A stretch of DNA of 19,844 nt. Origin: Acidobacteriaceae bacterium (GTDB lineage Bacteria; Acidobacteriota; Terriglobia; Terriglobales; Acidobacteriaceae). Under the pieces are notes generated by a model. That model was given only the letters and a program-made list of their open reading frames with translations, was not told the DNA's origin and made no database searches. The position numbers and the translations under genes were made by a program. The DNA lies in the NCBI GenBank assembly GCA_030040175.1, contig JASHUF010000113.1, positions 1 to 19,844 on the forward strand. The letters run 5' to 3'. Shown in pieces: positions 1-7,620 of the stretch. The first letter of the stretch is position 1, and every line of letters starts with the position of its first letter.

Positions 1-762
1 TTTGACCCCGCAACCAAAACCTGTCATCCTGAGCGACGAGCGGAGCGAGGAGTCGAAGGACCTGCTTTTTCTCGTGCTCTTCCTCCTGAGCGCTCAATTG
101 ATTGTCATCCTGAGCAAAGCCGCGAGAGCGGCCGAGCTGAAGGACCCGCTTCTACTCTCGATTGTCATCCTGAGCGAAGCCATCCCGCGGTGCGGGATGG
201 CGCAGTCGAAGGACCCGCTTCCCCCGTCAACGCAACCACCCTCGCCGGCTTCACCCTCACCATTGCCGGCGACATCCTCCACTCCCGCGTTGCCCGCTCC
301 AACATGCTGCTGCTGCCGCGCCTGGGCGCGCGCGTGCTGCTCTGCGGCCCGCCGCCGCTGCTGCCCGAAGTCGCTGCGCAATCATCTCCTGGCATCCCAC
401 CCCAGCGACAAGGACCCGTCGCTGGGGACCCCGGCATCGAAATCGTCCGTGACTTCGACACCGCGCTGCGCCAGTCCCAGGCCGTGATGATGCTAAGAAT
501 CCAGGCCGAGCGCCTCGCCGGCCTTGAGCTCGATCTCGACGAGTACAAGGCCGCCTACCAGCTCACCGGCCAGCGCCTCGCCGCGCACGCGCCCCGCGCG
601 CTCGTCCTCCATCCCGGCCCCATCATCCGCGGCATGGAGATCACCGCCGGCGTCGCCGACGGGCCGCAATCCGCCATCCTCGAGCAGGTCACGCATGGGT
701 TGGCGATCCGCATGGCCGTGTTGGAGCGGGCGCTGCTCGCAAGCGAGGGAATGCACCCATGA
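1..762 (+). CDS. pyrB: Aspartate carbamoyltransferase catalytic chain, C-terminal part (5' end outside window)
   Basis: PyrB condenses carbamoyl phosphate with aspartate in pyrimidine synthesis. The frame starting at base 1 is open to the TGA at 760-762. From about base 235 the protein is clear ATCase second domain: LAGFTLTIAGDILHSRVARSN (bases 241-303, carrying the GDI-HSRVARSN signature), then VMMLRIQAER (484-513) and VLHPGPIIRGMEI (604-642), ending in the usual C-terminal helix. The start and the carbamoyl-phosphate domain lie off the left edge. It is odd in two places. Bases 22-222 read as three in-frame copies of a dispersed repeat, where the family normally has a short link before the GDILHSR strand. 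Bases 388-435 add 16 codons between LLPEVAAQ and IEIVRDFDTAL. Both stay in frame, so the gene may still be functional. It overlaps pyrC by ATGA, implying an operon. Identity is sure; intactness is inferred. Confidence 0.9.
   Translation, partial: FDPATKTCHPERRAERGVEGPAFSRALPPERSIDCHPEQSRESGRAEGPASTLDCHPERSHPAVRDGAVEGPASPVNATTLAGFTLTIAGDILHSRVARSNMLLLPRLGARVLLCGPPPLLPEVAAQSSPGIPPQRQGPVAGDPGIEIVRDFDTALRQSQAVMMLRIQAERLAGLELDLDEYKAAYQLTGQRLAAHAPRALVLHPGPIIRGMEITAGVADGPQSAILEQVTHGLAIRMAVLERALLASEGMHP
22..222 (+). repeat. Three in-frame copies of dispersed repeat family A inside pyrB
   Basis: Copies begin with TGTCATCCTGAGC at 22, 103 and 163 and end around GAAGGACC(T/C)GCTT near 70, 155 and 220. 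Starts are 81 and 60 bases apart, both multiples of three, so each copy reads CHPE...EGPA in the same frame as pyrB. The middle of each copy differs and can carry its own hairpin: CATCCCGC/GCGGGATG at 181-199 in the third, GCCGC/GCGGC at 119-132 in the second. A fourth, noncoding copy lies at 2143-2208. Confidence 0.85.
388..435 (+). repeat. Palindromic repeat family B, in-frame 16-codon copy inside pyrB
   Basis: The arms CCCCAGCGA (400-408) and TCGCTGGGG (419-427) form a perfect 9-bp stem with a 10-base loop, flanked by CCA on the left and ACCCCGG on the right. The same flanks and architecture recur at 10613-10651 with a different stem, so this is a copy of a dispersed element. The 48 bases from 388 to 435 are 16 whole codons and no stop is introduced. 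Confidence 0.8.
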
Positions 763-2078
763 CCGCCCTCGTAATTCTCAACGGCCATCTCCTCGACCCC
801 GCCGCCGGCGTCGACGCGCCCCAAGACCTGCTTCTCCAAGACGGCTGCGTTGCCGAGGTCGCCTCGCCCGGCAAGCTCAAAGGCGCGAACGGTGCGCAGA
901 CACTCGACGCCTCCGGCCTCATCGTCGCCCCCGGCCTCATCGATCTCCACGTACACCTGCGCGAGCCCGGCCAGGCTTACAAGGAGACCATCGCCACCGG
1001 CACCGCCGCTGCCGCCGCCGGCGGATTCACCGCCGTCTGCGCCATGCCCAACACCACGCCTGTCAACGACTCGCCCGAGATCACGCGCTGGATGCAGTCG
1101 CCCGACCGCGGGGCCCAGGTTCGGGTTTTTCCCATCGCCGCCGCCACGCGCGCGTCCAAAGGCGAAGCCCTCAACGACTACGCCGCCCTCAAGGCCGCCG
1201 GCGCCGTCGCCGTCACCGACGACGGCCGTCCCATCCTCAAAGACTCCGTCATGCGCGAGTCGCTCGCCGCCGCCGCACGCGCCGGCGTCGCCGTCATCCA
1301 GCACGCGGAAGACACGCGCCTCACCCACTTCGGAAATGGGGTCGCCTCCATGAACCTCGGCCCCACTTCGTTTCGTCTCGGCCTGCGCGGCATGCCCACG
1401 GAAGCAGAATCCGATCTCGTCGAGCGCGACATTCGATTGGTTGCAGAACTGCGCGAAACCCATCCTCAGCTCAGCCCGCATCTGCACGTCGCCCATCTCT
1501 CCACATCCGCCGCGCTCGCCGCCGTGCGCCAGGCACGCCGCAACGGCCTGCGCGTCACCTGCGAGGTCGCTCCGCACCACTTCCTGCTCACCGAGGAGCA
1601 CGTGGGCCTCTATAACACCCACGCCAAGATGAACCCGCCCTTACGGTCATTCGAAGATCGCGATACCCTCATCGAAGGCATTCTGGATGGAGTGGTCGAT
1701 GCCATCGCCACCGACCACGCGCCCCACGCGCAGCACGAGAAGGAAGTCGAGTTCGACCTCGCGCCCAACGGCATCACCGGCCTCGAGACCGCGCTCGGGC
1801 TCGCCGTTCGCTGGCTGCATGGCGAATGGAAACTGCCCTTGGGGCGCGTTTTGAGTCTCCTGAGCGCACAACCCGCCGCGCTGCTCAACCTGAAAGGCCG
1901 CGGGACGCTCACGGTCGGCAGCTACGCCGACGTGATCGTCTTCGATCCCAAAGCCGAATGGACCTTCCGCGCTTCGGAATCAAAGTCGAAGGCCAAGAAC
2001 ACCCCCTTCGACGGCTGGACGATGCAGGGAAAAATCCGCTGGACGATTGCCGAAGGGCGCGTAGCGTACCCCGCCTGA
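759..2078 (+). CDS. pyrC: Dihydroorotase (class I amidohydrolase type)
   Basis: Dihydroorotase cyclises carbamoyl aspartate to dihydroorotate, the step after PyrB. The 439-residue length fits the long bacterial class I form. Visible motifs are the zinc site DLHVHLREPG (D62, H64, H66, R68), substrate motif MPNTTPVND (97-104), the VTDD pair at 152-155, H182 in IQHAED, H246 in HVAHLSTS, CEVAPHHFLLTEE near 268-280, AKMNPPLR (289-296), and ATDHAPH with the likely catalytic D319. NTPFDGW near the C-terminus is also typical of the family. The ATG sits inside the pyrB stop (ATGA, 759-762), which fixes the start and suggests translational coupling. All expected catalytic residues are present, so it should be active. 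No further pyrimidine genes follow; a repeat-rich gap comes next. Confidence 0.96.
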   Translation: MTALVILNGHLLDPAAGVDAPQDLLLQDGCVAEVASPGKLKGANGAQTLDASGLIVAPGLIDLHVHLREPGQAYKETIATGTAAAAAGGFTAVCAMPNTTPVNDSPEITRWMQSPDRGAQVRVFPIAAATRASKGEALNDYAALKAAGAVAVTDDGRPILKDSVMRESLAAAARAGVAVIQHAEDTRLTHFGNGVASMNLGPTSFRLGLRGMPTEAESDLVERDIRLVAELRETHPQLSPHLHVAHLSTSAALAAVRQARRNGLRVTCEVAPHHFLLTEEHVGLYNTHAKMNPPLRSFEDRDTLIEGILDGVVDAIATDHAPHAQHEKEVEFDLAPNGITGLETALGLAVRWLHGEWKLPLGRVLSLLSAQPAALLNLKGRGTLTVGSYADVIVFDPKAEWTFRASESKSKAKNTPFDGWTMQGKIRWTIAEGRVAYPA

Positions 2079-2100
2079 GTGCGGAGGACTCGGAAGGAGC

Positions 2101-2400
2101 AGAGGCCTTCAGGCCTCTGAATGCAGCCGCCCAATTTTGGTCTGTCATCCTGAGCGAAGCAGGCCGCGACTCCTCGCGGACTGCGCAGTCGAAGGACCTG
2201 CTTCTCCACCTCGACGCGTCTTGTATCAGGGCACGGATTCATCCGTGCCGAAAAGGCGATTAAAAGGACCCCGGGCTTCAGCCCCTGAGGGCCGTGCTTT
2301 CCCAGGTCTCTCAGGAGACCTGGGGCACCCGGGGATTGGGCCGGGGCTAAAGCCCGCTCGATTTTTCGTCGCAGATTCATGGGCCTGAAGGCCCATGCTC
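2101..2400 (+). repeat. Mosaic of small perfect palindromes between pyrC and the dehydrogenase
   Basis: The 435-base gap 2079-2513 holds no convincing gene. It contains hairpins in series: AGAGGCCT-TC-AGGCCTCT (2101-2118); GGCACGGAT-TC-ATCCGTGCC (2230-2249); GGGCT-TC-AGCCC (2273-2284); CCCAGGTCTC/GAGACCTGGG with a 4-base loop (2301-2324); GGGCT-AA-AGCCC (2344-2355); and CATGGGCCT-GA-AGGCCCATG (2378-2397). Five of the six have two unpaired central bases and a centre reading TTCA, TGAA or TAAA, while the arms differ and stay self-complementary. None is followed by a T-run, so they do not look like ordinary terminators, although the first lies only 22 bases after the pyrC stop. Confidence 0.85.
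2143..2208 (+). repeat. Noncoding copy of dispersed repeat family A
   Basis: Begins TGTCATCCTGAGCGAAGC and ends CAGTCGAAGGACCTGCTTCT, with a central CCGCGA/TCGCGG hairpin at 2163-2179. It is closely similar to the three copies inside pyrB (22, 103, 163) but lies outside any gene, which shows that the pyrB copies are a mobile or dispersed element and not native coding sequence. Confidence 0.85.
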
Positions 2401-2404
2401 CATC

Positions 2405-2425
2405 CCTTGTTCCCTGATCCCTGTC
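2405..2425 (+). repeat. Heptamer tandem repeat, family C (three units)
   Basis: Units CCTTGTT, CCCTGAT and CCCTGTC lie in tandem with 7-base periodicity. Related heptamer arrays occur at 13596-13623 (opposite orientation) and 15527-15561 inside egtB. Confidence 0.6.
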
Positions 2426-2513
2426 TCCCGTCCACTCGGCTTTAATGCGTCCTTGTGGTCCGATGGCGCATCATGGGATTGACAACCATCCCGGTCGAGA
2501 CCGAGGGAGAACC

Positions 2514-3572
2514 ATGTACAAAGCAAAAGCTTACGCTGCATCGAGCGCCACTTCGCCGGTTGCCGCCACTTCGATCGCGCGGCGCGATCCCACTGAAGAC
2601 GATGTGCAGATCGAGATCCTGTTCTGCGGTATCTGCCACTCCGATCTGCACCAGGTGCGCGACGAGTGGAGCGGGATGATGCCGACCGTGTATCCGTGCG
2701 TGCCCGGCCACGAGATTGTGGGCCGCGTGACCCGGGTGGGCGCGGCGGTGAACAAGTTCAAGCCGGGGGATTTGGCCGCAGTGGGCTGCATGGTGGATTC
2801 CGACGGCACCTGCCCGGAGTGCAAGGCGGGCTTTGAGCAGTTCTGTCCCAACTTTGTGCTCACCTATAACTTCCCTGACAAGCACCTGGGCGGCGTGACC
2901 TACGGCGGCTACTCCGACAGCATTGTGGTGAAAGAACGGTTTGTGCTGCGCGTGCCGGGAAATCTCGACTTGGCCGGCGCGGCGCCTCTCTTATGCGCGG
3001 GGATTACCACCTACTCGCCCATGCGCCACTGGGGCGTGAGCAAGGGCAAGAAGGTGGGGGTGGTGGGACTGGGCGGGCTGGGCCACATGGCGGTGAAGTT
3101 TGCGCATGCGCTGGGCGCGCATACGGTGGTGTTTACCACCTCGGCGAGCAAGAAGGACGACGCGCTGCGGCTGGGCGCCGACGAAGTGGTGCTCTCCAAA
3201 GACGCGAACGAGATGGGCAAGCACGCCGGCAGCTTCGACTTTATTCTCGATGCCGTGGCCGCACCGCACGACATCAACGCGTATATCAATCTGCTGGCGC
3301 GCGACGGCAATATCACCATGGTCGGCGCGCCCGCGGAGCCGCTGGCGGTCGGCGTCTTCGGCCTGCTGTTCCGGCGGCGGAGTTTTTCGGGGTCGATCAT
3401 CGGCGGCATCGCGGAGACGCAGGAGATGCTGGACTTCTGCGGCAAGCACACGATTACGTCGGACGTGGAGGTGATTCCCATCCAGAAGGTGAACGAAGCC
3501 TATGAGCGGCTGGCGAAGTCGGATGTGAAGTACCGCTTCTCGATCGACATGGCCTCGTTGAAATCGGAATGA
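2514..3572 (+). CDS. Zinc-dependent NAD(P) alcohol dehydrogenase, cinnamyl-alcohol-dehydrogenase/YahK type
   Basis: A cytosolic medium-chain dehydrogenase interconverting alcohols and aldehydes; 352 residues, normal length. Catalytic zinc residues are C38 (FCGICHSDLH), H66-E67 (PGHEIVG) and C161. The Rossmann motif GLGGLGHMAVKFA is at 185-197. SASKK (210-214), at the end of the next strand, resembles the NADPH-preferring members. The structural zinc loop reads VDSDGTCPECKAGFEQFC: Asp97 stands where the family usually has the first of four cysteines, and C100, C103 and C111 remain. The start at 2514 is preferred over an upstream in-frame one because GAGGGAGA lies just before it and the protein begins at the normal MYKAKAYAA position. 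The gene is followed after 47 bases by an aldo/keto reductase on the same strand. The substrate cannot be read from sequence. Confidence 0.93.
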   Translation: MYKAKAYAASSATSPVAATSIARRDPTEDDVQIEILFCGICHSDLHQVRDEWSGMMPTVYPCVPGHEIVGRVTRVGAAVNKFKPGDLAAVGCMVDSDGTCPECKAGFEQFCPNFVLTYNFPDKHLGGVTYGGYSDSIVVKERFVLRVPGNLDLAGAAPLLCAGITTYSPMRHWGVSKGKKVGVVGLGGLGHMAVKFAHALGAHTVVFTTSASKKDDALRLGADEVVLSKDANEMGKHAGSFDFILDAVAAPHDINAYINLLARDGNITMVGAPAEPLAVGVFGLLFRRRSFSGSIIGGIAETQEMLDFCGKHTITSDVEVIPIQKVNEAYERLAKSDVKYRFSIDMASLKSE

Positions 3573-3613
3573 GGGCACGCGCGCGGACAGCCGACGCGAA
3601 GCGAGGGAATTGA

Positions 3614-4618
<1,005 letters not shown>

Positions 4619-4694
4619 GCGAGGGCGCGGGCGCGCGTCGAAATGGAGCGGAGCGCGAGCACGAGCACAGGCGAGATCACAGGAGAAAAATTCC

Positions 4695-5090
4695 ATGGAA
4701 ATCAAACGAGCGGGCTCGCAACCTTCGGGCAAAGGGCCGGCCGAGTGGTTCACGGGCGCGGTGCGCATCGATCCGCTGTTTGCGGCGGCCGATCCGGCGC
4801 GGGCGCAGGGAGCGAGCGTGACCTTCGAGCCGGGCGCGCGCACGGCGTGGCATACGCATCCGCTGGGGCAGACGCTGATTGTGATCGCGGGCTGCGGGCG
4901 GGCGCAGCGCTGGGGCGGGCCGGTCGAGGAGATCAGGCCGGGCGACGTGGTGTGGTTTGCGCCGGGCGAAAAACACTGGCATGGCGCCACCGCGACCACG
5001 GCGATGACCCACATCGCCATCCAGGAGCGGATGGACGGCAGGGTGGTCGATTGGATGGAGCCGGTGAGCGAGGAGCAGTACCGGGGCTGA
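4695..5090 (+). CDS. Single-domain Mn-cupin, hydroxynitrile lyase homologue (GtHNL type)
   Basis: A 131-residue one-domain cupin. Its length and residue positions match, from memory, the manganese-dependent (R)-hydroxynitrile lyase of Granulicella tundricola, which splits or forms cyanohydrins from aldehyde and HCN. The expected metal ligands fall at the same numbers: H53, H55, Q59 and H94. Other active-site positions described for that enzyme are also present: A40, V42, T50, H96, H106 and Q110. The visible cupin motifs are [16 protein letters not shown] (48-63) and [16 protein letters not shown] (82-97). AGGAGA at 4681-4686, eight bases before the ATG, supports this start over in-frame codons inside the preceding gene. 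It follows the aldo/keto reductase by 76 bases. The physiological role of these proteins is unsettled; the lyase activity may be incidental. Confidence 0.9.
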   Translation: MEIKRAGSQPSGKGPAEWFTGAVRIDPLFAAADPARAQGASVTFEPGARTAWHTHPLGQTLIVIAGCGRAQRWGGPVEEIRPGDVVWFAPGEKHWHGATATTAMTHIAIQERMDGRVVDWMEPVSEEQYRG

Positions 5091-5261
5091 AGAGGCTGCG
5101 GAAAGCTGCCAAATTTGCGGCTGATTCTCAGAGAGCGGCGCGCAGGGACTGAATCCCATGCTCATTTTGCGTCCATTATGGCCCGTCTGAAGCCGTGCCC
5201 CTGTTACAAGCCCCCTATCGAATTCTTCGGCGACCCGTGAAGGCCCTTGCTCCCTCCGGCG

Positions 5262-5342
5262 GGCGTGGCGCTTGTGGCAGTGTGGCTGCCGGCAGCGCGC
5301 GCGGCGCGGCTCGATGCGAACCGGGCACTGCGCGAGGGGTAA
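5262..5342 (+). pseudogene. Relic of the C-terminus of an FtsX/MacB-type (ADOP) permease
   Basis: Bases 5262-5339 encode GVALVAVWLPAARAARLDAN followed by RALREG and a TAA. This is the characteristic last helix and tail (LxAxxxPARRAARxDPxxALR) of MacB/FtsX-like permeases that are very numerous in acidobacteria. The frame closes at a TGA at 5238, and no other part of such a protein lies upstream, where the cupin gene ends at 5090. It therefore looks like a leftover 3' fragment. The rest of the 5091-5407 gap holds no gene I can support, only a 14-base palindrome CCCGGCGCGCCGGG at 5362-5375. Confidence 0.5.
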
Positions 5343-5407
5343 ACGAAGGCTTGGCCACTCGCCCGGCGCGCCGGGAGGCTGGCGCGGACCCGGTAGACTG
5401 GTAGCTC

Positions 5408-6589
5408 ATGGGATGGGAGCGCAGTCAGAGCCGGATGGCGGGAGCCAAGCGGCCGGCTGCCGCGCTGAGCGGCGCGCTGGCCCTCGGCGTTTTCGGACTC
5501 ATGGTGACCGGATGCGGGATGCCGGGCGCGCCGCAGCCGCCTTCGCTGCATCTGCCCGAGCCGGTGAGCGGCCTCTCGGCGAGCCGCGCCGGCGACGAGG
5601 TTACGCTCTCCTGGACCATGCCCAAACGCAACACCGACAAGATCCTGTTGAAGGATCCGATCCAGGCGCGCATCTGCCGCCGGGAGAGCGCGGAGGGTGG
5701 GTGCGCGCCGGCAGGAAGCGTGAAGTTTGCGCCCGGAGCCGATGCCAGGTTTAGCGAGACACTGCCCACGGCGCTGGACTCCGGAGCGCCGCGCGCGCTC
5801 ACCTATTATGTGGAACTTGTGAATGCGAAGGGGCGCTCGGCAGGGCCTTCGAATGGGGCGGAGGTTCCGGCGGGCGCTGCGCCCGCGGCGGTGGAAGGAC
5901 TGCACGCGCAGATGCGGCGGGAAGGCGTGCTGCTCGAGTGGACGCCGGCGGCACAGGATGGATTGACAGAGGTGCGGCTCGTGCGCACGCTGCTCACGCC
6001 CCCGGCAAAAAAAGAAGAAACGCGCGGCGCGAACCCGCTTGCCGCCCCTCCGGAAGCAGTGGAGCAGAATCTGATGGTTGCCGCGGGCGGGCCAGGGGGC
6101 GCGCTGGACAAGGACATCCGTTTCGGCGAGAGCTACGTGTACCGGGCGCAGCGCGTGGCCGAGGTGACGGTGGGCGCGGAGAAGCTCGAGCCCCAGAAAC
6201 TGGAACTTGCGGGGCCGCTTTCGGCGCCGGTGCGCATCGATGCGGTGCAGGAATTTCCGCCGGCCGTGCCCACGGGTCTGGCGGCGGTGGCGACGGCGGC
6301 CCAAGAGGGAGCGCCTGCGGCGATCGACCTGAGCTGGCAGTCGAACACGGACACGGACCTTGCCGGCTATGCGGTGTACCGGTGCGAACTCACAGCAGCG
6401 CGTGAATGCGGCGCGTGGGAGCGCATCTCCGGCGAGCAGCCGGTGGCAGGTCCGGGTTTTCACGATGCGAACGTCGCGCCCGGGTACACGTATGCGTATG
6501 CGGTGAGCGCAATCGACCAGGAGGGACACGAGAGCGCACGCTCGGCCGAGGCGCAGGAGACGGTTCCAAATTCGCAACTGGGGCCCTGA
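5408..6589 (+). CDS. Predicted lipoprotein with fibronectin type III domains
   Basis: A 393-residue exported protein. The N-terminal hydrophobic stretch (about 18-35) ends in the lipobox LMVTGC, so C36 is the expected lipidated cysteine. Three fibronectin-type-III-like segments follow, at about 48-155 (PEPVSGLSASRAGDEVTLSW), 157-280 (AAVEGLHAQMRREGVLLEW) and 283-390 (PTGLAAVATAAQEG, then LAGYAVYRCEL and YTYAYAVSAIDQEGHES). No enzymatic domain is seen, so a structural or binding role at the envelope is likely. The start could also be the in-frame ATG at 5435, which gives a more compact signal peptide. A FAH-family gene follows 42 bases downstream on the same strand. Function beyond 'surface lipoprotein' cannot be assigned. 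Confidence 0.82.
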   Translation: MGWERSQSRMAGAKRPAAALSGALALGVFGLMVTGCGMPGAPQPPSLHLPEPVSGLSASRAGDEVTLSWTMPKRNTDKILLKDPIQARICRRESAEGGCAPAGSVKFAPGADARFSETLPTALDSGAPRALTYYVELVNAKGRSAGPSNGAEVPAGAAPAAVEGLHAQMRREGVLLEWTPAAQDGLTEVRLVRTLLTPPAKKEETRGANPLAAPPEAVEQNLMVAAGGPGGALDKDIRFGESYVYRAQRVAEVTVGAEKLEPQKLELAGPLSAPVRIDAVQEFPPAVPTGLAAVATAAQEGAPAAIDLSWQSNTDTDLAGYAVYRCELTAARECGAWERISGEQPVAGPGFHDANVAPGYTYAYAVSAIDQEGHESARSAEAQETVPNSQLGP

Positions 6590-6631
6590 GGTGAAAGACA
6601 GCCGATCGGCCAATCCTGAGGAGGATTCCCG

Positions 6632-7444
6632 ATGAAGTATTGCCGCTTTCTGCTCGACGACGCGATTCATTACGGCACCCTCGAAGAGAGAGGCGGGGAA
6701 CTCTGGATTGCGCGCGCTTCGCCGGCGCCGGCCGAAGATATGGAGTACCGGCTGGCGCTGGAGCAGAACGACGCCATCCGCTTCGACTTTGAGCCCATGC
6801 CGCTGAGCGCGGCCCATCTGCTGCCCCCGGTGACGCCGTCGAAGATTGTCTGCGTGGGGCGGAATTACCGTGAGCATGCGCGCGAACTGGGCAACGAGGC
6901 GCCGGCGGAGCCGATCCTCTTTTTCAAGCCGCCTTCGGCGCTGCTCCGGCCGGGAGGGACGATTCTGTTGCCGGCGCTCGCCCAACGCGTGGACTTCGAG
7001 GGCGAGCTGGCGCTGGTGATCGGGCGCAGGACGCGGCGGTTTCCGCACGGGGGAAACTGGCGCAATGTGGTGCGCGGGCTGACGCTGGCCAACGATGTCT
7101 CCGCGCGCGACCTGCAGAAGAAGGATGGGCAGTGGACGCGCGCGAAGGGTTTCGACACCTTTTGCCCGGTAGGACCGATGGTGAGCGACGAACTCGATCT
7201 CGACGCGGGCCTCAAGCTGGAGACGCGGCTGAACGGCGAGCTGCGGCAGACGGGCTCGACGCGCGATTTCATCTTTGCCGCGCCGGAGCTGTTGAGCGCC
7301 ATCACCGCGGTGATGACGCTCGAGGCGGGAGACCTGGTGCTGACGGGAACACCGGCCGGCGTGGGTCCGCTCGCGCCTGGCGACCGCATCGAGGTGAGCA
7401 TGGCGGGACTGGGAACGCTCATGAATTTTGTGCAAGCCGGTTGA
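6632..7444 (+). CDS. Fumarylacetoacetate hydrolase (FAH) family protein
   Basis: A 270-residue enzyme of the FAH superfamily, whose members hydrolyse, decarboxylate or isomerise 2-oxo-acid substrates using Mg or Mn. The architecture is a short N-terminal domain (1-65) and the FAH fold from [17 protein letters not shown] (71-87). Metal ligands are E123 and E125 ([12 protein letters not shown]) and D155 ([13 protein letters not shown]); the lid pair is E81-H82. The C-terminal [18 protein letters not shown] motif is complete. All key residues are present. GAGGAGGA at 6618-6625 is an excellent ribosome site for this ATG. The sequence does not separate fumarylpyruvate hydrolase, oxaloacetate decarboxylase or HHDD-isomerase activities. 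Neighbours (a lipoprotein and transaldolase) give no pathway clue. Confidence 0.93.
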   Translation: MKYCRFLLDDAIHYGTLEERGGELWIARASPAPAEDMEYRLALEQNDAIRFDFEPMPLSAAHLLPPVTPSKIVCVGRNYREHARELGNEAPAEPILFFKPPSALLRPGGTILLPALAQRVDFEGELALVIGRRTRRFPHGGNWRNVVRGLTLANDVSARDLQKKDGQWTRAKGFDTFCPVGPMVSDELDLDAGLKLETRLNGELRQTGSTRDFIFAAPELLSAITAVMTLEAGDLVLTGTPAGVGPLAPGDRIEVSMAGLGTLMNFVQAG

Positions 7445-7620
7445 GCGCACGGCGGGGCGAGCGCGGCGAAAGAAAGTTGCAGATTCCCATTCCCTCGATT
7501 GCACGTCAACCGACTGTCATTTCCCTTGAGGCGCAACCGGGCCGTATTCCGGGCATCGTAACAAGGGGTAAACTGTTGCCATGGGGCGATGAATCCGCTC
7601 GGACTTCCCAAGGAGGGATT

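Noticed and set aside
22..222. CRISPR-like array
   Set aside because: The units are about 60-80 bases, diverged, with internal variable hairpins and coding phase; there are no equal-length repeats with unique spacers and no cas genes.
2101..2118. Intrinsic terminator after pyrC
   Set aside because: The hairpin is perfect but only 8 bp with a 2-base loop and lacks a T-run; it fits the palindrome family of the cluster better.
2479..2507. TTGACA at 2479 as the -35 box of the dehydrogenase promoter
   Set aside because: No acceptable -10 lies 16-18 bases downstream; the bases there are CGAGGG.
7526..7574. Promoter for tal (TTGAGG and TAAACT)
   Set aside because: The spacing is 37 bases, far from the 16-18 expected; no better pair was found.
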